A stretch of DNA of 44,066 bases from Caulobacter sp. AP07 (GTDB taxonomy: Bacteria > Pseudomonadota > Alphaproteobacteria > Caulobacterales > Caulobacteraceae). Shown here piece by piece: positions 1 through 6,941 of this stretch. Position 1 is the first letter of the stretch. The number at the start of each line of letters is the position of its first letter. The notes beneath the pieces were generated by a model. The model did not search any database and was not told the DNA's origin. It worked only from the letters and a program-made list of their open reading frames with translations. The position numbers and the translations under genes are program-made. The stretch is from NCBI RefSeq assembly GCF_000281955.1, contig NZ_AKKF01000149.1, positions 1-44,066 on the forward strand. Reading direction: 5' to 3'.

Positions 1-90
1 GGCGGGCCTCCGCAGGACGAACCTGAACCGATCGCCGCATCGAGGGACGGGTGGCGCGACGGCCGGTTGCAGGAATGGTTTAGGCCTTCA

Positions 91-129
91 CGGCTGAATG
101 GCGGCTGAATGGAAATGGCGCCTGAATGT
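91..129. repeat. Tandem 11-bp direct repeats, possible regulator site
   Basis: Two identical copies of CGGCTGAATGG lie head to tail (91-101 and 102-112). A diverged third copy, CGCCTGAATGT, lies at 119-129. An 11-bp period places both copies on one face of the helix, as in sites bound by OmpR/PhoB-family response regulators; that function is inference. The site is just downstream of the racemase stop, so its target may be a gene beyond the left edge. Nothing else is visible in 1-170. Confidence 0.5.
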
Positions 130-170
130 CAGCCAAACCTGGTCGCCCGGAATGACGGTGGAGAGGGTGG

Positions 171-1298
171 TTACAGCGCGCCCTGCTCCCGCAGCGCCCC
201 GATCGCCTCGGGCGAGAAGCCCCAGTCGGCCAGGGCCCCGTCGTTGTCGGCGCCGATCTTCGGCGGCGGCCCCTGGATCGCGCCCGGCGTGGCCGAGAAG
301 CGTGGGGCCGGGGCCGGCTGGGTGACGCCGGCGACCTCGACGAAGGTCTGCCGCGCGGCGTTGTGGGGATGGGCCGGGGCCTCGTCCATGGTCAGGACCG
401 GAGCGAAGCAGACGTCGGTGCCGTCCATCAGGGCGCACCATTCGTCGCGGCTCTTGGTGGCGATGACGGCGGCCAGCTTGTCGTGCAGCTGCGGCCATTC
501 CTCGCGGCTCATCTGGTGCTGGAACTGCGGGTCGGTGATCCCCGTCTTTTCAAGCAGCAGCAGGTAGAACTGCGGTTCGATCGAGCCGATCGAAATCCAC
601 TTGCCGTCACCGCACTGGTAGGTGTCGTAGAAGTGCGCGCCGCCGTCGAGCAGGTTGGAGCGCCGCCCCTCGCCCCACATGCCGCCGGCCTTGAAGCCGT
701 AGAACATGGCCATCAGCGAGGCCGCGCCGTCGCTCATCGCGCAGTCGATCACCTGGCCCTGGCCGGTCTGGCGGGCATGGATCACCCCGGCCAGCAGGCC
801 GAACGCCAGATAGAGCGCCCCGCCGCCGAAATCGCCGACCAGATTGAGCGGCGGCACCGGCTTGTCCTGCGTACCGATCGCCGCCAGGGCCCCGGTGATG
901 GCGATGTAGTTCATGTCGTGGCCGGCGGCCTTGGCGTAGGGTCCGGTCTGGCCCCAGCCGGTCATCCGGCCGTAGACCAGCCTGGGATTGCGGGCCAGGG
1001 CCACGTCCGGTCCCAGGCCCAGCCGCTCCATGACGCCCGGCCGGAAGCCCTCGATGATCCCGTCGGCGCCTTCCATCAGCTTCAGGCAGGTCTCGACCGC
1101 GGCCGGCGACTTCAGGTCCAGCGCCACCGAGCGCCGGCCCCGCGCCGTGACGTCGGCCGGCGAACTGCGCCCCGAGCCCTTGCGGTCGATGCGCACCACG
1201 TCCGCGCCGAGGTCCGACAGCAGCATGCCGCAGAACGGCCCGGGGCCGATCCCGGCGAATTCCAGCACCTTCAGGCCGGACAGCGGTCCCTGCGCCAT
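171..1298 (-). CDS. Alpha-methylacyl-CoA racemase (CaiB/BaiF family)
   Basis: A 375-residue class III CoA-transferase fold protein. The catalytic residues known from bacterial AMACR are present at equivalent positions: His127 and Asp128 in AGHDMNYIA, Asp156 in VGDFGGG and Glu241 in SIEPQF. This points to the racemase, which interconverts (2R)- and (2S)-methylacyl-CoA during branched-chain or sterol side-chain oxidation, rather than to a CoA-transferase. The ATG at 1298 is chosen because a GGGAGG ribosome site sits 6 bases upstream and the family motif [13 protein letters not shown] follows at once. Upstream in-frame codons to 1367 encode an untypical Ser/Arg-rich stretch. The gene is divergent from popA. 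The exact acyl substrate cannot be read from sequence. Confidence 0.88.
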   Translation of the reverse strand: MAQGPLSGLKVLEFAGIGPGPFCGMLLSDLGADVVRIDRKGSGRSSPADVTARGRRSVALDLKSPAAVETCLKLMEGADGIIEGFRPGVMERLGLGPDVALARNPRLVYGRMTGWGQTGPYAKAAGHDMNYIAITGALAAIGTQDKPVPPLNLVGDFGGGALYLAFGLLAGVIHARQTGQGQVIDCAMSDGAASLMAMFYGFKAGGMWGEGRRSNLLDGGAHFYDTYQCGDGKWISIGSIEPQFYLLLLEKTGITDPQFQHQMSREEWPQLHDKLAAVIATKSRDEWCALMDGTDVCFAPVLTMDEAPAHPHNAARQTFVEVAGVTQPAPAPRFSATPGAIQGPPPKIGADNDGALADWGFSPEAIGALREQGAL

Positions 1299-1353
1299 GA
1301 CGTTCCTCCCGGCCGACTCTCGCGGCGTTGTCTCGCTCGAACTAGAACGACCC

Positions 1354-1366
1354 TGACGTTCGGTCA
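1354..1366. promoter_or_regulatory. Possible operator in the racemase/popA divergent region
   Basis: TGAC-GTTCG-GTCA is an interrupted inverted repeat 56-68 bases upstream of the racemase start. Acyl-CoA metabolism genes are often controlled by TetR-type repressors binding such sites near the promoter. No regulator is encoded next to it, so the assignment is tentative. Confidence 0.25.
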
Positions 1367-1502
1367 CGCAAGCGAGATGTCAGTTTCGCCCCTGCGGCGA
1401 TGCGTACCTATGAGCGCCAGCGGCCTCTGCTATGTTGCGACGTCGAATCTCGATGACGCCGCGTCGTCGGGCGATAGCCGGTATCCGGGGCGGAGGCTTG
1501 AG

Positions 1503-2828
1503 TTGGCGGTGAACGCCCGAATCCTGATCGTGGCGCGCGACGACTCCCGCGCGGGACCGCTGTCCGAAGGGCTCGACAAGCTCGGGTGGCGGACCATCAC
1601 CGCGCGTGGCCCCTATGCCGCCCTCGCCGCGCTGGGCGACCTGAACATCGAGGCGGTGATCGTCGACCTGGAGAGCGCCGGTCCCGACGCCCAGTCCCTG
1701 TCGCGTCGCCTGAAGGCGGCCGTGGCCCCGCGCCGCCTGCCCGTCATCGCCATCGGCGAGCCGGGGACCGAGCCCAACCACCAGGCCTTCGACCTGACCC
1801 TGTCGCCGCCGCTGCACCCCTCGCAGGCCGTGCTGCGCCTGGAGTCCCTGGTCCGCACCGCCATCGCCGAGGAGGAGTTCGAGCTTCGCCTGGCGACCTT
1901 CGGCGATCGCGGCCGGCGGCTGGACCTGCCCGAGCCCCAGGCCGAGCCGTTCCGCATCCTGGCGATCGGCGAGCCCGCGCCGCAGTTCCTGGCCTTGTCC
2001 AACGCCCTGACCCGCAGCGGGGCCGATGTGGTCGGCGCCTTCACCGCCTACACCGCCTTCGACTACCTGCACGAGCGAGCCTTCGACGCCGTGGTGCTGT
2101 GGGCCGGCGACAACCAGCAGGAAGCGCTGTCGATCGCGGCGGGCATGCGGCGCAACACCCGCCTGTTCCACATCCCGGCCCTGCTCTACCTGAAGGCCGA
2201 AAGCTACGTGACCATGTCGGAGGCCTTCCATCGCGGGGTGTCCGACGTCGCCTCGCCGGAAACCCCCGAGATCGAGACCGCCAAGCGGGTCGTCGAGCTG
2301 GCGCGCAACTACCGCCGCGGCGAGTCGATCCGCGGCGCGCTGGAGAAGGCCCGCAGTTCGGGCCTGATGGACGCCGCCACCGGCCTGTTCACCCGCGACC
2401 TGTTCGCCGCCCATCTGGTGCGGCTGGCCGGCGCGGCTCGCGAGCGGGCCCGGCCGCTGTCGATCTGCGTGCTGCGCGTCGCCGACAAGCCCGACACCGT
2501 CTGGGCCCGGCAGAACGGCTGGCTGGACCGCGCCATCCCGCAGATCGGCTCGATGGTCGGCCGGCTGGTGCGCGTGGAAGACACCGCCGCCCGCCTGGCG
2601 CCGGAGGTCTTCGCCCTGGCCCTGCCCGCCACCAACCAGGCCTCCGGCCGCGCCGCCGCCGAACGGATCGCCGCGGTGATCGGCTGCACGGCCTTCGACG
2701 CCGGCGACGACCGCGCGCCCTTCGTCTGCGAGTTCGACATCGGCGTCGCCCAGATCGAGGCCGGCGAGAGCGCGGTCCACGCCTTGGAGCGGGCGGCGGC
2801 GCGGGCCCTGCAGCGCGACAGCGCCTGA
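1503..2828 (+). CDS. popA: PopA, c-di-GMP effector with degenerate GGDEF domain
   Basis: A 441-residue PleD paralog with two receiver-like domains (about 5-120 and 150-270) and a C-terminal GGDEF-type domain (about 285-440). In Caulobacter PopA binds c-di-GMP, goes to the pole and helps recruit CtrA, via RcdA, to ClpXP at the G1-S transition. Starting from TTG 1503, which has GGAGG at 1492-1496 six bases upstream, the receiver phosphoacceptor is Asp55 and the inhibitory-site RxxD is R357-V-E-D360. Both numbers match those I recall for Caulobacter PopA, which supports this start. The catalytic A-site reads APEVF (366-370) instead of GGDEF, so cyclase activity should be lost while the I-site remains for ligand binding. 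The second receiver lacks a clear acidic phosphorylation pocket. GTG 1509 is the alternative start. Confidence 0.93.
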   Translation: MAVNARILIVARDDSRAGPLSEGLDKLGWRTITARGPYAALAALGDLNIEAVIVDLESAGPDAQSLSRRLKAAVAPRRLPVIAIGEPGTEPNHQAFDLTLSPPLHPSQAVLRLESLVRTAIAEEEFELRLATFGDRGRRLDLPEPQAEPFRILAIGEPAPQFLALSNALTRSGADVVGAFTAYTAFDYLHERAFDAVVLWAGDNQQEALSIAAGMRRNTRLFHIPALLYLKAESYVTMSEAFHRGVSDVASPETPEIETAKRVVELARNYRRGESIRGALEKARSSGLMDAATGLFTRDLFAAHLVRLAGAARERARPLSICVLRVADKPDTVWARQNGWLDRAIPQIGSMVGRLVRVEDTAARLAPEVFALALPATNQASGRAAAERIAAVIGCTAFDAGDDRAPFVCEFDIGVAQIEAGESAVHALERAAARALQRDSA

Positions 2829-2894
2829 AGGCTTGTCGAAGGGGCGTGACGCCTCTACGTGCGTCGCGGAACAGAGCATCCGAGAGACCGCGCC

Positions 2895-3536
2895 ATGGGC
2901 CAGCCCCTGTTGATCGACCTCGTCGCCGACGTCGTCTGCCCCTGGTGCTATCTGGGCTGGCGGCGCGTGAAGTCCGCGGTGGCCCTGCGGCCGGACGTCG
3001 AGCCGCTGATCGTCTGGCGGCCCTATCAGCTGGACCCGACCCTTCCCGAGCAAGGCGTTGATCGCAAAGCCTATATGGCTGGCAAGTTCAAGGACCCGCT
3101 CAAGCTGAAGGCCGTGCACACGGCCCTGGTCGAGGCGGGGGCCGAGGAAGGCATCGTCTTCGATTTCGAGGCCATCGCCCTGTCGCCCAACACCAGCGCC
3201 GCCCACCGGCTGATCCGCTGGGCGCATGGGGCGGGCCGGCAGGACGCCGTGGTCGAGGGCCTGTTCGCCGCCTACTTCACGCAAGGCCGCGACATCGGCG
3301 ATCCCCAGGTGCTGGCCGACATCGGCGAGGCGGCCGGCATGGACCCGGTGGTGATCCTGCAACTGCTGTCGGAAGGCGCGGACAAGGAAACCATCGCCCG
3401 CGAGCACGCCATGGCCGTCCAGGGCGGGATCACCGGCGTGCCGTTCGCGATCTTCGGCGGCAAGCTGGCGATCGTCGGCGCCGAGAGCCCGGAGAACATC
3501 GCCGAGGCGATCGACAAGGCCCTGGAAGCCGCCTGA
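2895..3536 (+). CDS. DsbA family oxidoreductase (FrnE/HCCA-isomerase-like)
   Basis: A 213-residue thioredoxin-fold protein of the 2-hydroxychromene-2-carboxylate isomerase/DsbA superfamily. The active-site pair Cys15-Pro-Trp-Cys18 is at the N terminus, and the cis-Pro loop is in GGITGVPFAIFGGK near residue 185. No signal peptide is visible, so it should act in the cytoplasm, as FrnE does. The CxxC marks it as a dithiol oxidoreductase rather than a glutathione-dependent isomerase, which would have Ser. The ATG at 2895 is chosen over upstream in-frame codons because the fold begins immediately after it. It lies 66 bases after popA on the same strand and could be co-transcribed with it. Confidence 0.85.
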   Translation: MGQPLLIDLVADVVCPWCYLGWRRVKSAVALRPDVEPLIVWRPYQLDPTLPEQGVDRKAYMAGKFKDPLKLKAVHTALVEAGAEEGIVFDFEAIALSPNTSAAHRLIRWAHGAGRQDAVVEGLFAAYFTQGRDIGDPQVLADIGEAAGMDPVVILQLLSEGADKETIAREHAMAVQGGITGVPFAIFGGKLAIVGAESPENIAEAIDKALEAA

Positions 3537-3552
3537 GGCCGTAGCGGCGGAC

Positions 3553-3578
3553 GGGGACAGGCCCATGGGCCTGTCCCC
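3553..3578. terminator. Perfect 26-bp palindrome, bidirectional terminator
   Basis: GGGGACAGGCCCA is followed directly by its exact reverse complement (13+13, no mismatch). It sits in the 53-base gap between the convergent oxidoreductase and SRPBCC genes. There is no U-tract on either side, which is common for GC-rich organisms. Confidence 0.6.
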
Positions 3579-3589
3579 CAGCCATGCCC

Positions 3590-3982
3590 CTACCCTTCCA
3601 ACGTCGCCTTCATCGCCGCGCAACCGGCCTCCATCAGTCCGGCGACCTGCGGCGCGGCGTCGTGCGGCAGCAGGTCGGCGGTCCAGACGATGCGGCTGCC
3701 CTGCCCTTCGGCCAGCACCTGCATGGCGCCGTTGTGGTGGCTGAGCAGCTGTGTCCCGACCACGGCCCAGACCAGGCGGCGGGCGTCGTCGTCGACCGCG
3801 ACGATCAGCTCCTTGGCGACCAGGCCGTTGGCGAAGGTGACGATCCGCGCCTCGCCCTCGACCTTGGTGTCGGTCAGGACTCCGGGACACAGCCGCTGGT
3901 GCACGGCGCCCCAGTCGCGCACCGCGTCCCAGACCTGCTGCGGCGCGACGTCGATGCTGACCCGCTTGACGATGGTGGCCAT
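3590..3982 (-). CDS. SRPBCC family (polyketide cyclase/START-like) protein
   Basis: A 130-residue protein of the helix-grip SRPBCC superfamily. It begins with the characteristic strand and helix IVKRVSIDVAPQQVWDAVRD. Further strands carry VEGEARIVTFANG and SRIVWTADLLPHD, and a C-terminal helix GLMEAGCAAMKATL closes the cavity. Members bind hydrophobic ligands, and most small ones have no known reaction. A strong AAAGGAGA ribosome site precedes the ATG. The gene is monocistronic as far as can be seen: convergent with the oxidoreductase gene and separated from the receptor gene by 182 bases. The ligand is unknown. Confidence 0.8.
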   Translation of the reverse strand: MATIVKRVSIDVAPQQVWDAVRDWGAVHQRLCPGVLTDTKVEGEARIVTFANGLVAKELIVAVDDDARRLVWAVVGTQLLSHHNGAMQVLAEGQGSRIVWTADLLPHDAAPQVAGLMEAGCAAMKATLEG

Positions 3983-4055
3983 CGGAAATCTCCTTTCGAG
4001 GTTTCCCTGACTCTGACAGGTCGGCGCGCCTCGGGCTGGCGGGATCCGGACGCGG

Positions 4056-4166
4056 TCATCTCAGTCGCGACCGGGCTGTCGGGGTCAGGCGCAACCGCTG
4101 GATCACGCCCTTGGTCGAGGTCACGCCGAAGCCGTCGACCAGGTCGGTTCGGGATGCGCCAAAGCT
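4056..4166 (-). pseudogene. Coding-like tail without a start, possible gene remnant
   Basis: Directly downstream of the receptor stop, the minus strand stays open in another frame to a TGA at 4056-4058. The last residues read LVDGFGVTSTKG, then VIQRLRLTPTARSRLR. The stretch has host-like high GC, unlike the adjacent receptor, and has no start of its own. It may be the 3' end of a host gene cut when the receptor DNA arrived. The resemblance of the LTPTARSRLR ending to some phage small-terminase C-termini is too weak to name it. Confidence 0.25.
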
Positions 4167-6675
4167 AAAATCTATAGCCCATGCGCGCGCCAAAGGTGCG
4201 CTTGTCCGGCAATCCCAGGAACAGGACATTCAACGTCGACACACCGGGGGAAACAATTGGCGGCGCGGCCGCCGTGAAGCACGGGGGGCAGGCGCCACTC
4301 GCGGCGTAAGCTCCATCCCCGGTACGCGCCGCTTCTATCAGGTGATCATCGTTGAACAAGTTCTTGACGTAGAAAGAGACCTCAAGGTTGCGATCGTTCA
4401 AGACGCTGAAGTGCGCATTTACGAGGCTGCGCCCACCGATCCACGCTATATTGGTCGGATCGATGAAGAACTTGCTGCGATATTCGTAGTCCAAGCCCAC
4501 GACACCGCTCCAGTGATCCGATAGCTCGTGCCTGTAGGTGGTCGACAGACTGAAGGTCAAATGCGGCGTGTGGTCGAGTTCATTGCCAATGACGTCGGTG
4601 TTGTTGCGGATCAATAGACCATTAGGCGAATATACGTATGCAGAAATTTTATTGTGAACATAGTTGAAAGTGCTCGAAATAGTGAGCTTCTCAGTGGCGG
4701 AAAATTCAGACGTCAATTCGACGCCTCTTAGAGCAACCTTCCCGGTGTTTTTGACGACAGTGGTCGAGCCGTTGGCGCCGTTGGGGTTGACATAAAACGC
4801 CGTATTCGACACCTGGCCGTTGCTCCAATTCATGGAGTAGGCCGCTATTCTCGTGCGCAGGCGGCTATCGAACCACGTCCCCTTATGGCCGATTTCGAAG
4901 TTGGTCAGCTTTTCTTGCTGAAAGGGGATGTTGATGTTGGTGCTGGCCAATTGATCCAACACCGATTGTGGAAGACCAACGAGCGCCGCATTGAAGCCGC
5001 CCGGCTGATACCCTTGTGAGAACGTCGCATACAGCAGTGAGTCCGGAGCGACCTTGAAGTCCGCGGTCACACGCGGCGAAAAGCTTTCGAATACATCGTG
5101 AAGCCGGTTCGTGAGTGTCGGGAAGGTTTGTTGCCGGGCGATCCCGTCCCATTGATAACGTGCCTCGGCATTCAGCGTCAGGCGATCGGTCACATCGAAA
5201 TAGACGCCGGCGAAGACCGCCGGCGTACTTATCGTGGTCTTGATGCCTCCGCCGGATGCATTGGCCAAACGACCGGAATTTTGAATGCCGAAGCCCGCCG
5301 TCGGTGGCCCCCAAACTCTGTAATAGCTGGCTCCCAGCGTCGCGCGAAGACGCCGGTCCTGCGGACTGGAGACCCGCACCTCTCCGCTGAAATCGTTGAC
5401 AATGCTGGCGGCGCTGGCCGCCAGTTGGAGCGTCGGTGGTCGGAAGCAAGCGGCGTTCGCCGCGCTGGTCGATGGCGCGGCGCAAGCGGCGGCGCGCGCT
5501 GCGGGGTCCGACAAGTACATCGGATTGGGCACGTTGGATAAGTCTCGGCCCAGCAGTGCGCGAAATTGTTCGGTCTTTGTATTGTTGTAGGAAACTTGCG
5601 ACGCCAGCAACCAACCGGAATCGGGCGTGAATTCCCCCTTGATCAGGACGTGATTGACCACGCGCTTCAGGCCGAAATGGTCGAGCCAGGTGAGGTTGAA
5701 CGGAACCGGATACCCTCGGGCGTTATTGACCAGTTCATTGCGGGTCAGCGTGTCCATATAGACATGGTCGCCGATGTAAGCCGGATTGAGACCGGACAAC
5801 CTTGGTAGCGCGCCGCACCAGTAGCCGCCGCCCGTGCCGCCGAGATTGCAGTTGAACGTCGGACCCGTGGCGACGTTGCCGATCGCCGCGAGAGCGGGCG
5901 CGCCATCCTCATCGCGGGTGTAGGAATAGTAGGTGGAGAATTTGAGGGTGTCGGTCGGTGTGGCGGCCAACGCGACTGACACGAAGGTCGTTGTTTCCTT
6001 ACCCAGAGATTGCCCGTTGACGCCGCTCTTGTATTGGCCACCGAAGCTGTAGCGATGGGCGCTGACGCGCGCCGTAAGACGATCGCGAACGATGGGCCCC
6101 TCCACGGAGCCGGAATAGTCCTGCCCATCATCGCTGGAGAGATCGACAATGGCCTGGCTGCGGAAATCGTTGCCCGGCGTTTTGGTGATGTAGTTGATCG
6201 CTCCTGCGAAGGTGGACCGGCCGAAGTACACGCTTTGCGGGCCGGTCATGACTTCGACACGCTGAAGGTCGGTGAAGTCCGGCGTCCCGGTGCCGGCGTA
6301 GGGCGCGCCGTCGATGAACACCGTGCCCAGGCTGGTGGCGAGGCCGCGAAACACCAAGCGCGGACGCGAACGGTCCGACACCGAACCGATGCCCTGAGAC
6401 TCGACGAACAGGCCGGGCGTGAAAGCCGCAAGGTCGGTGAGGGTCTTCAATCCCGCGTTCTCGATGGTCGCCGCTGACACCACCGAGACCGCGACTGGCA
6501 CGTTCATCAAGTTCTCTTCACGCCGGCGCGTCGTGACCTTGATGAGTCCCAACTGCTCAATGTCCAGGGATGCCAGGTCGTCGATCGACTCGGCCTGGAC
6601 ATCGCAAGATTGGGTCGCGAAATATAGGAACGCCGCGGCGGTGCATTGAGCAAACCAGTGGTTTGTTTTCATCAT
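4165..6675 (-). CDS. TonB-dependent outer-membrane receptor
   Basis: An 836-residue TonB-dependent receptor. A signal peptide (about 1-28, hydrophobic AAAFLYFA, cleavage near VQA/ES) precedes a TonB-box-like segment LGLIKVTTRRREE. The plug domain (about 55-165) follows with NVPVAVSVVSAATIENAG, VEVMTGPQSVYFGR and AGAINYITKTPG. A 22-strand barrel fills the rest and ends in Phe (GARMGYRF), as needed for Bam insertion. The start is one of two adjacent ATGs (6675, 6672) behind GGAGGGG. It would import a siderophore or other large substrate using TonB-ExbBD energy. The gene uses many A/T-ending codons (ATA, TTG, AAA, TAT), unlike all neighbours, suggesting transfer. No partner transporter lies beside it, so the substrate cannot be told. 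Confidence 0.9.
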   Translation of the reverse strand: MMKTNHWFAQCTAAAFLYFATQSCDVQAESIDDLASLDIEQLGLIKVTTRRREENLMNVPVAVSVVSAATIENAGLKTLTDLAAFTPGLFVESQGIGSVSDRSRPRLVFRGLATSLGTVFIDGAPYAGTGTPDFTDLQRVEVMTGPQSVYFGRSTFAGAINYITKTPGNDFRSQAIVDLSSDDGQDYSGSVEGPIVRDRLTARVSAHRYSFGGQYKSGVNGQSLGKETTTFVSVALAATPTDTLKFSTYYSYTRDEDGAPALAAIGNVATGPTFNCNLGGTGGGYWCGALPRLSGLNPAYIGDHVYMDTLTRNELVNNARGYPVPFNLTWLDHFGLKRVVNHVLIKGEFTPDSGWLLASQVSYNNTKTEQFRALLGRDLSNVPNPMYLSDPAARAAACAAPSTSAANAACFRPPTLQLAASAASIVNDFSGEVRVSSPQDRRLRATLGASYYRVWGPPTAGFGIQNSGRLANASGGGIKTTISTPAVFAGVYFDVTDRLTLNAEARYQWDGIARQQTFPTLTNRLHDVFESFSPRVTADFKVAPDSLLYATFSQGYQPGGFNAALVGLPQSVLDQLASTNINIPFQQEKLTNFEIGHKGTWFDSRLRTRIAAYSMNWSNGQVSNTAFYVNPNGANGSTTVVKNTGKVALRGVELTSEFSATEKLTISSTFNYVHNKISAYVYSPNGLLIRNNTDVIGNELDHTPHLTFSLSTTYRHELSDHWSGVVGLDYEYRSKFFIDPTNIAWIGGRSLVNAHFSVLNDRNLEVSFYVKNLFNDDHLIEAARTGDGAYAASGACPPCFTAAAPPIVSPGVSTLNVLFLGLPDKRTFGARMGYRF

Positions 6676-6690
6676 TGCCCCTCCCATAGG

Positions 6691-6765
6691 TTTCCTAGGG
6701 AAAGAATGCCCGCGCGAAGCGCCCACAACCACGACGACAGTCGTCGCTTGCCCACGTCCCGTCAA
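6691..6765 (-). promoter_or_regulatory. Receptor promoter with overlapping operator
   Basis: On the minus strand a TTGACGG (6759-6765) matches the Caulobacter housekeeping -35 element. Just downstream, where the -10 should lie, is the perfect inverted repeat CGACGAC-t-GTCGTCG (6732-6746), well placed for a repressor. A second palindrome, TTTCC-CTA-GGAAA, lies at 6691-6703, just upstream of the ribosome site. The -10 itself is not clear. The rest of 6676-6941 shows no further gene. Confidence 0.4.
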
Positions 6766-6941
6766 GTTAGGTGGGGCATGCGGTTTGAAGACCGCTAGAG
6801 GCTGTAGCTCGCTCGTAGCTCCGCATGAACGTTGGCGCGGACGGGCGCCGTCGTCGCGTCGGCTCCGCGGTCCACGCCCTACAAACTCCACGCGGTTTTC
6901 GTCGAGAATTGGGACGGCGACGCTCCGCGCGCCTTCTTTCC

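Noticed and set aside
363-1502. A long open plus-strand frame that runs into popA and would give a much longer protein
   Set aside because: It is antisense to the racemase gene, with a composition typical of the antisense frame of GC-rich genes. The popA start at TTG 1503 has a good ribosome site and gives the expected domain numbering.
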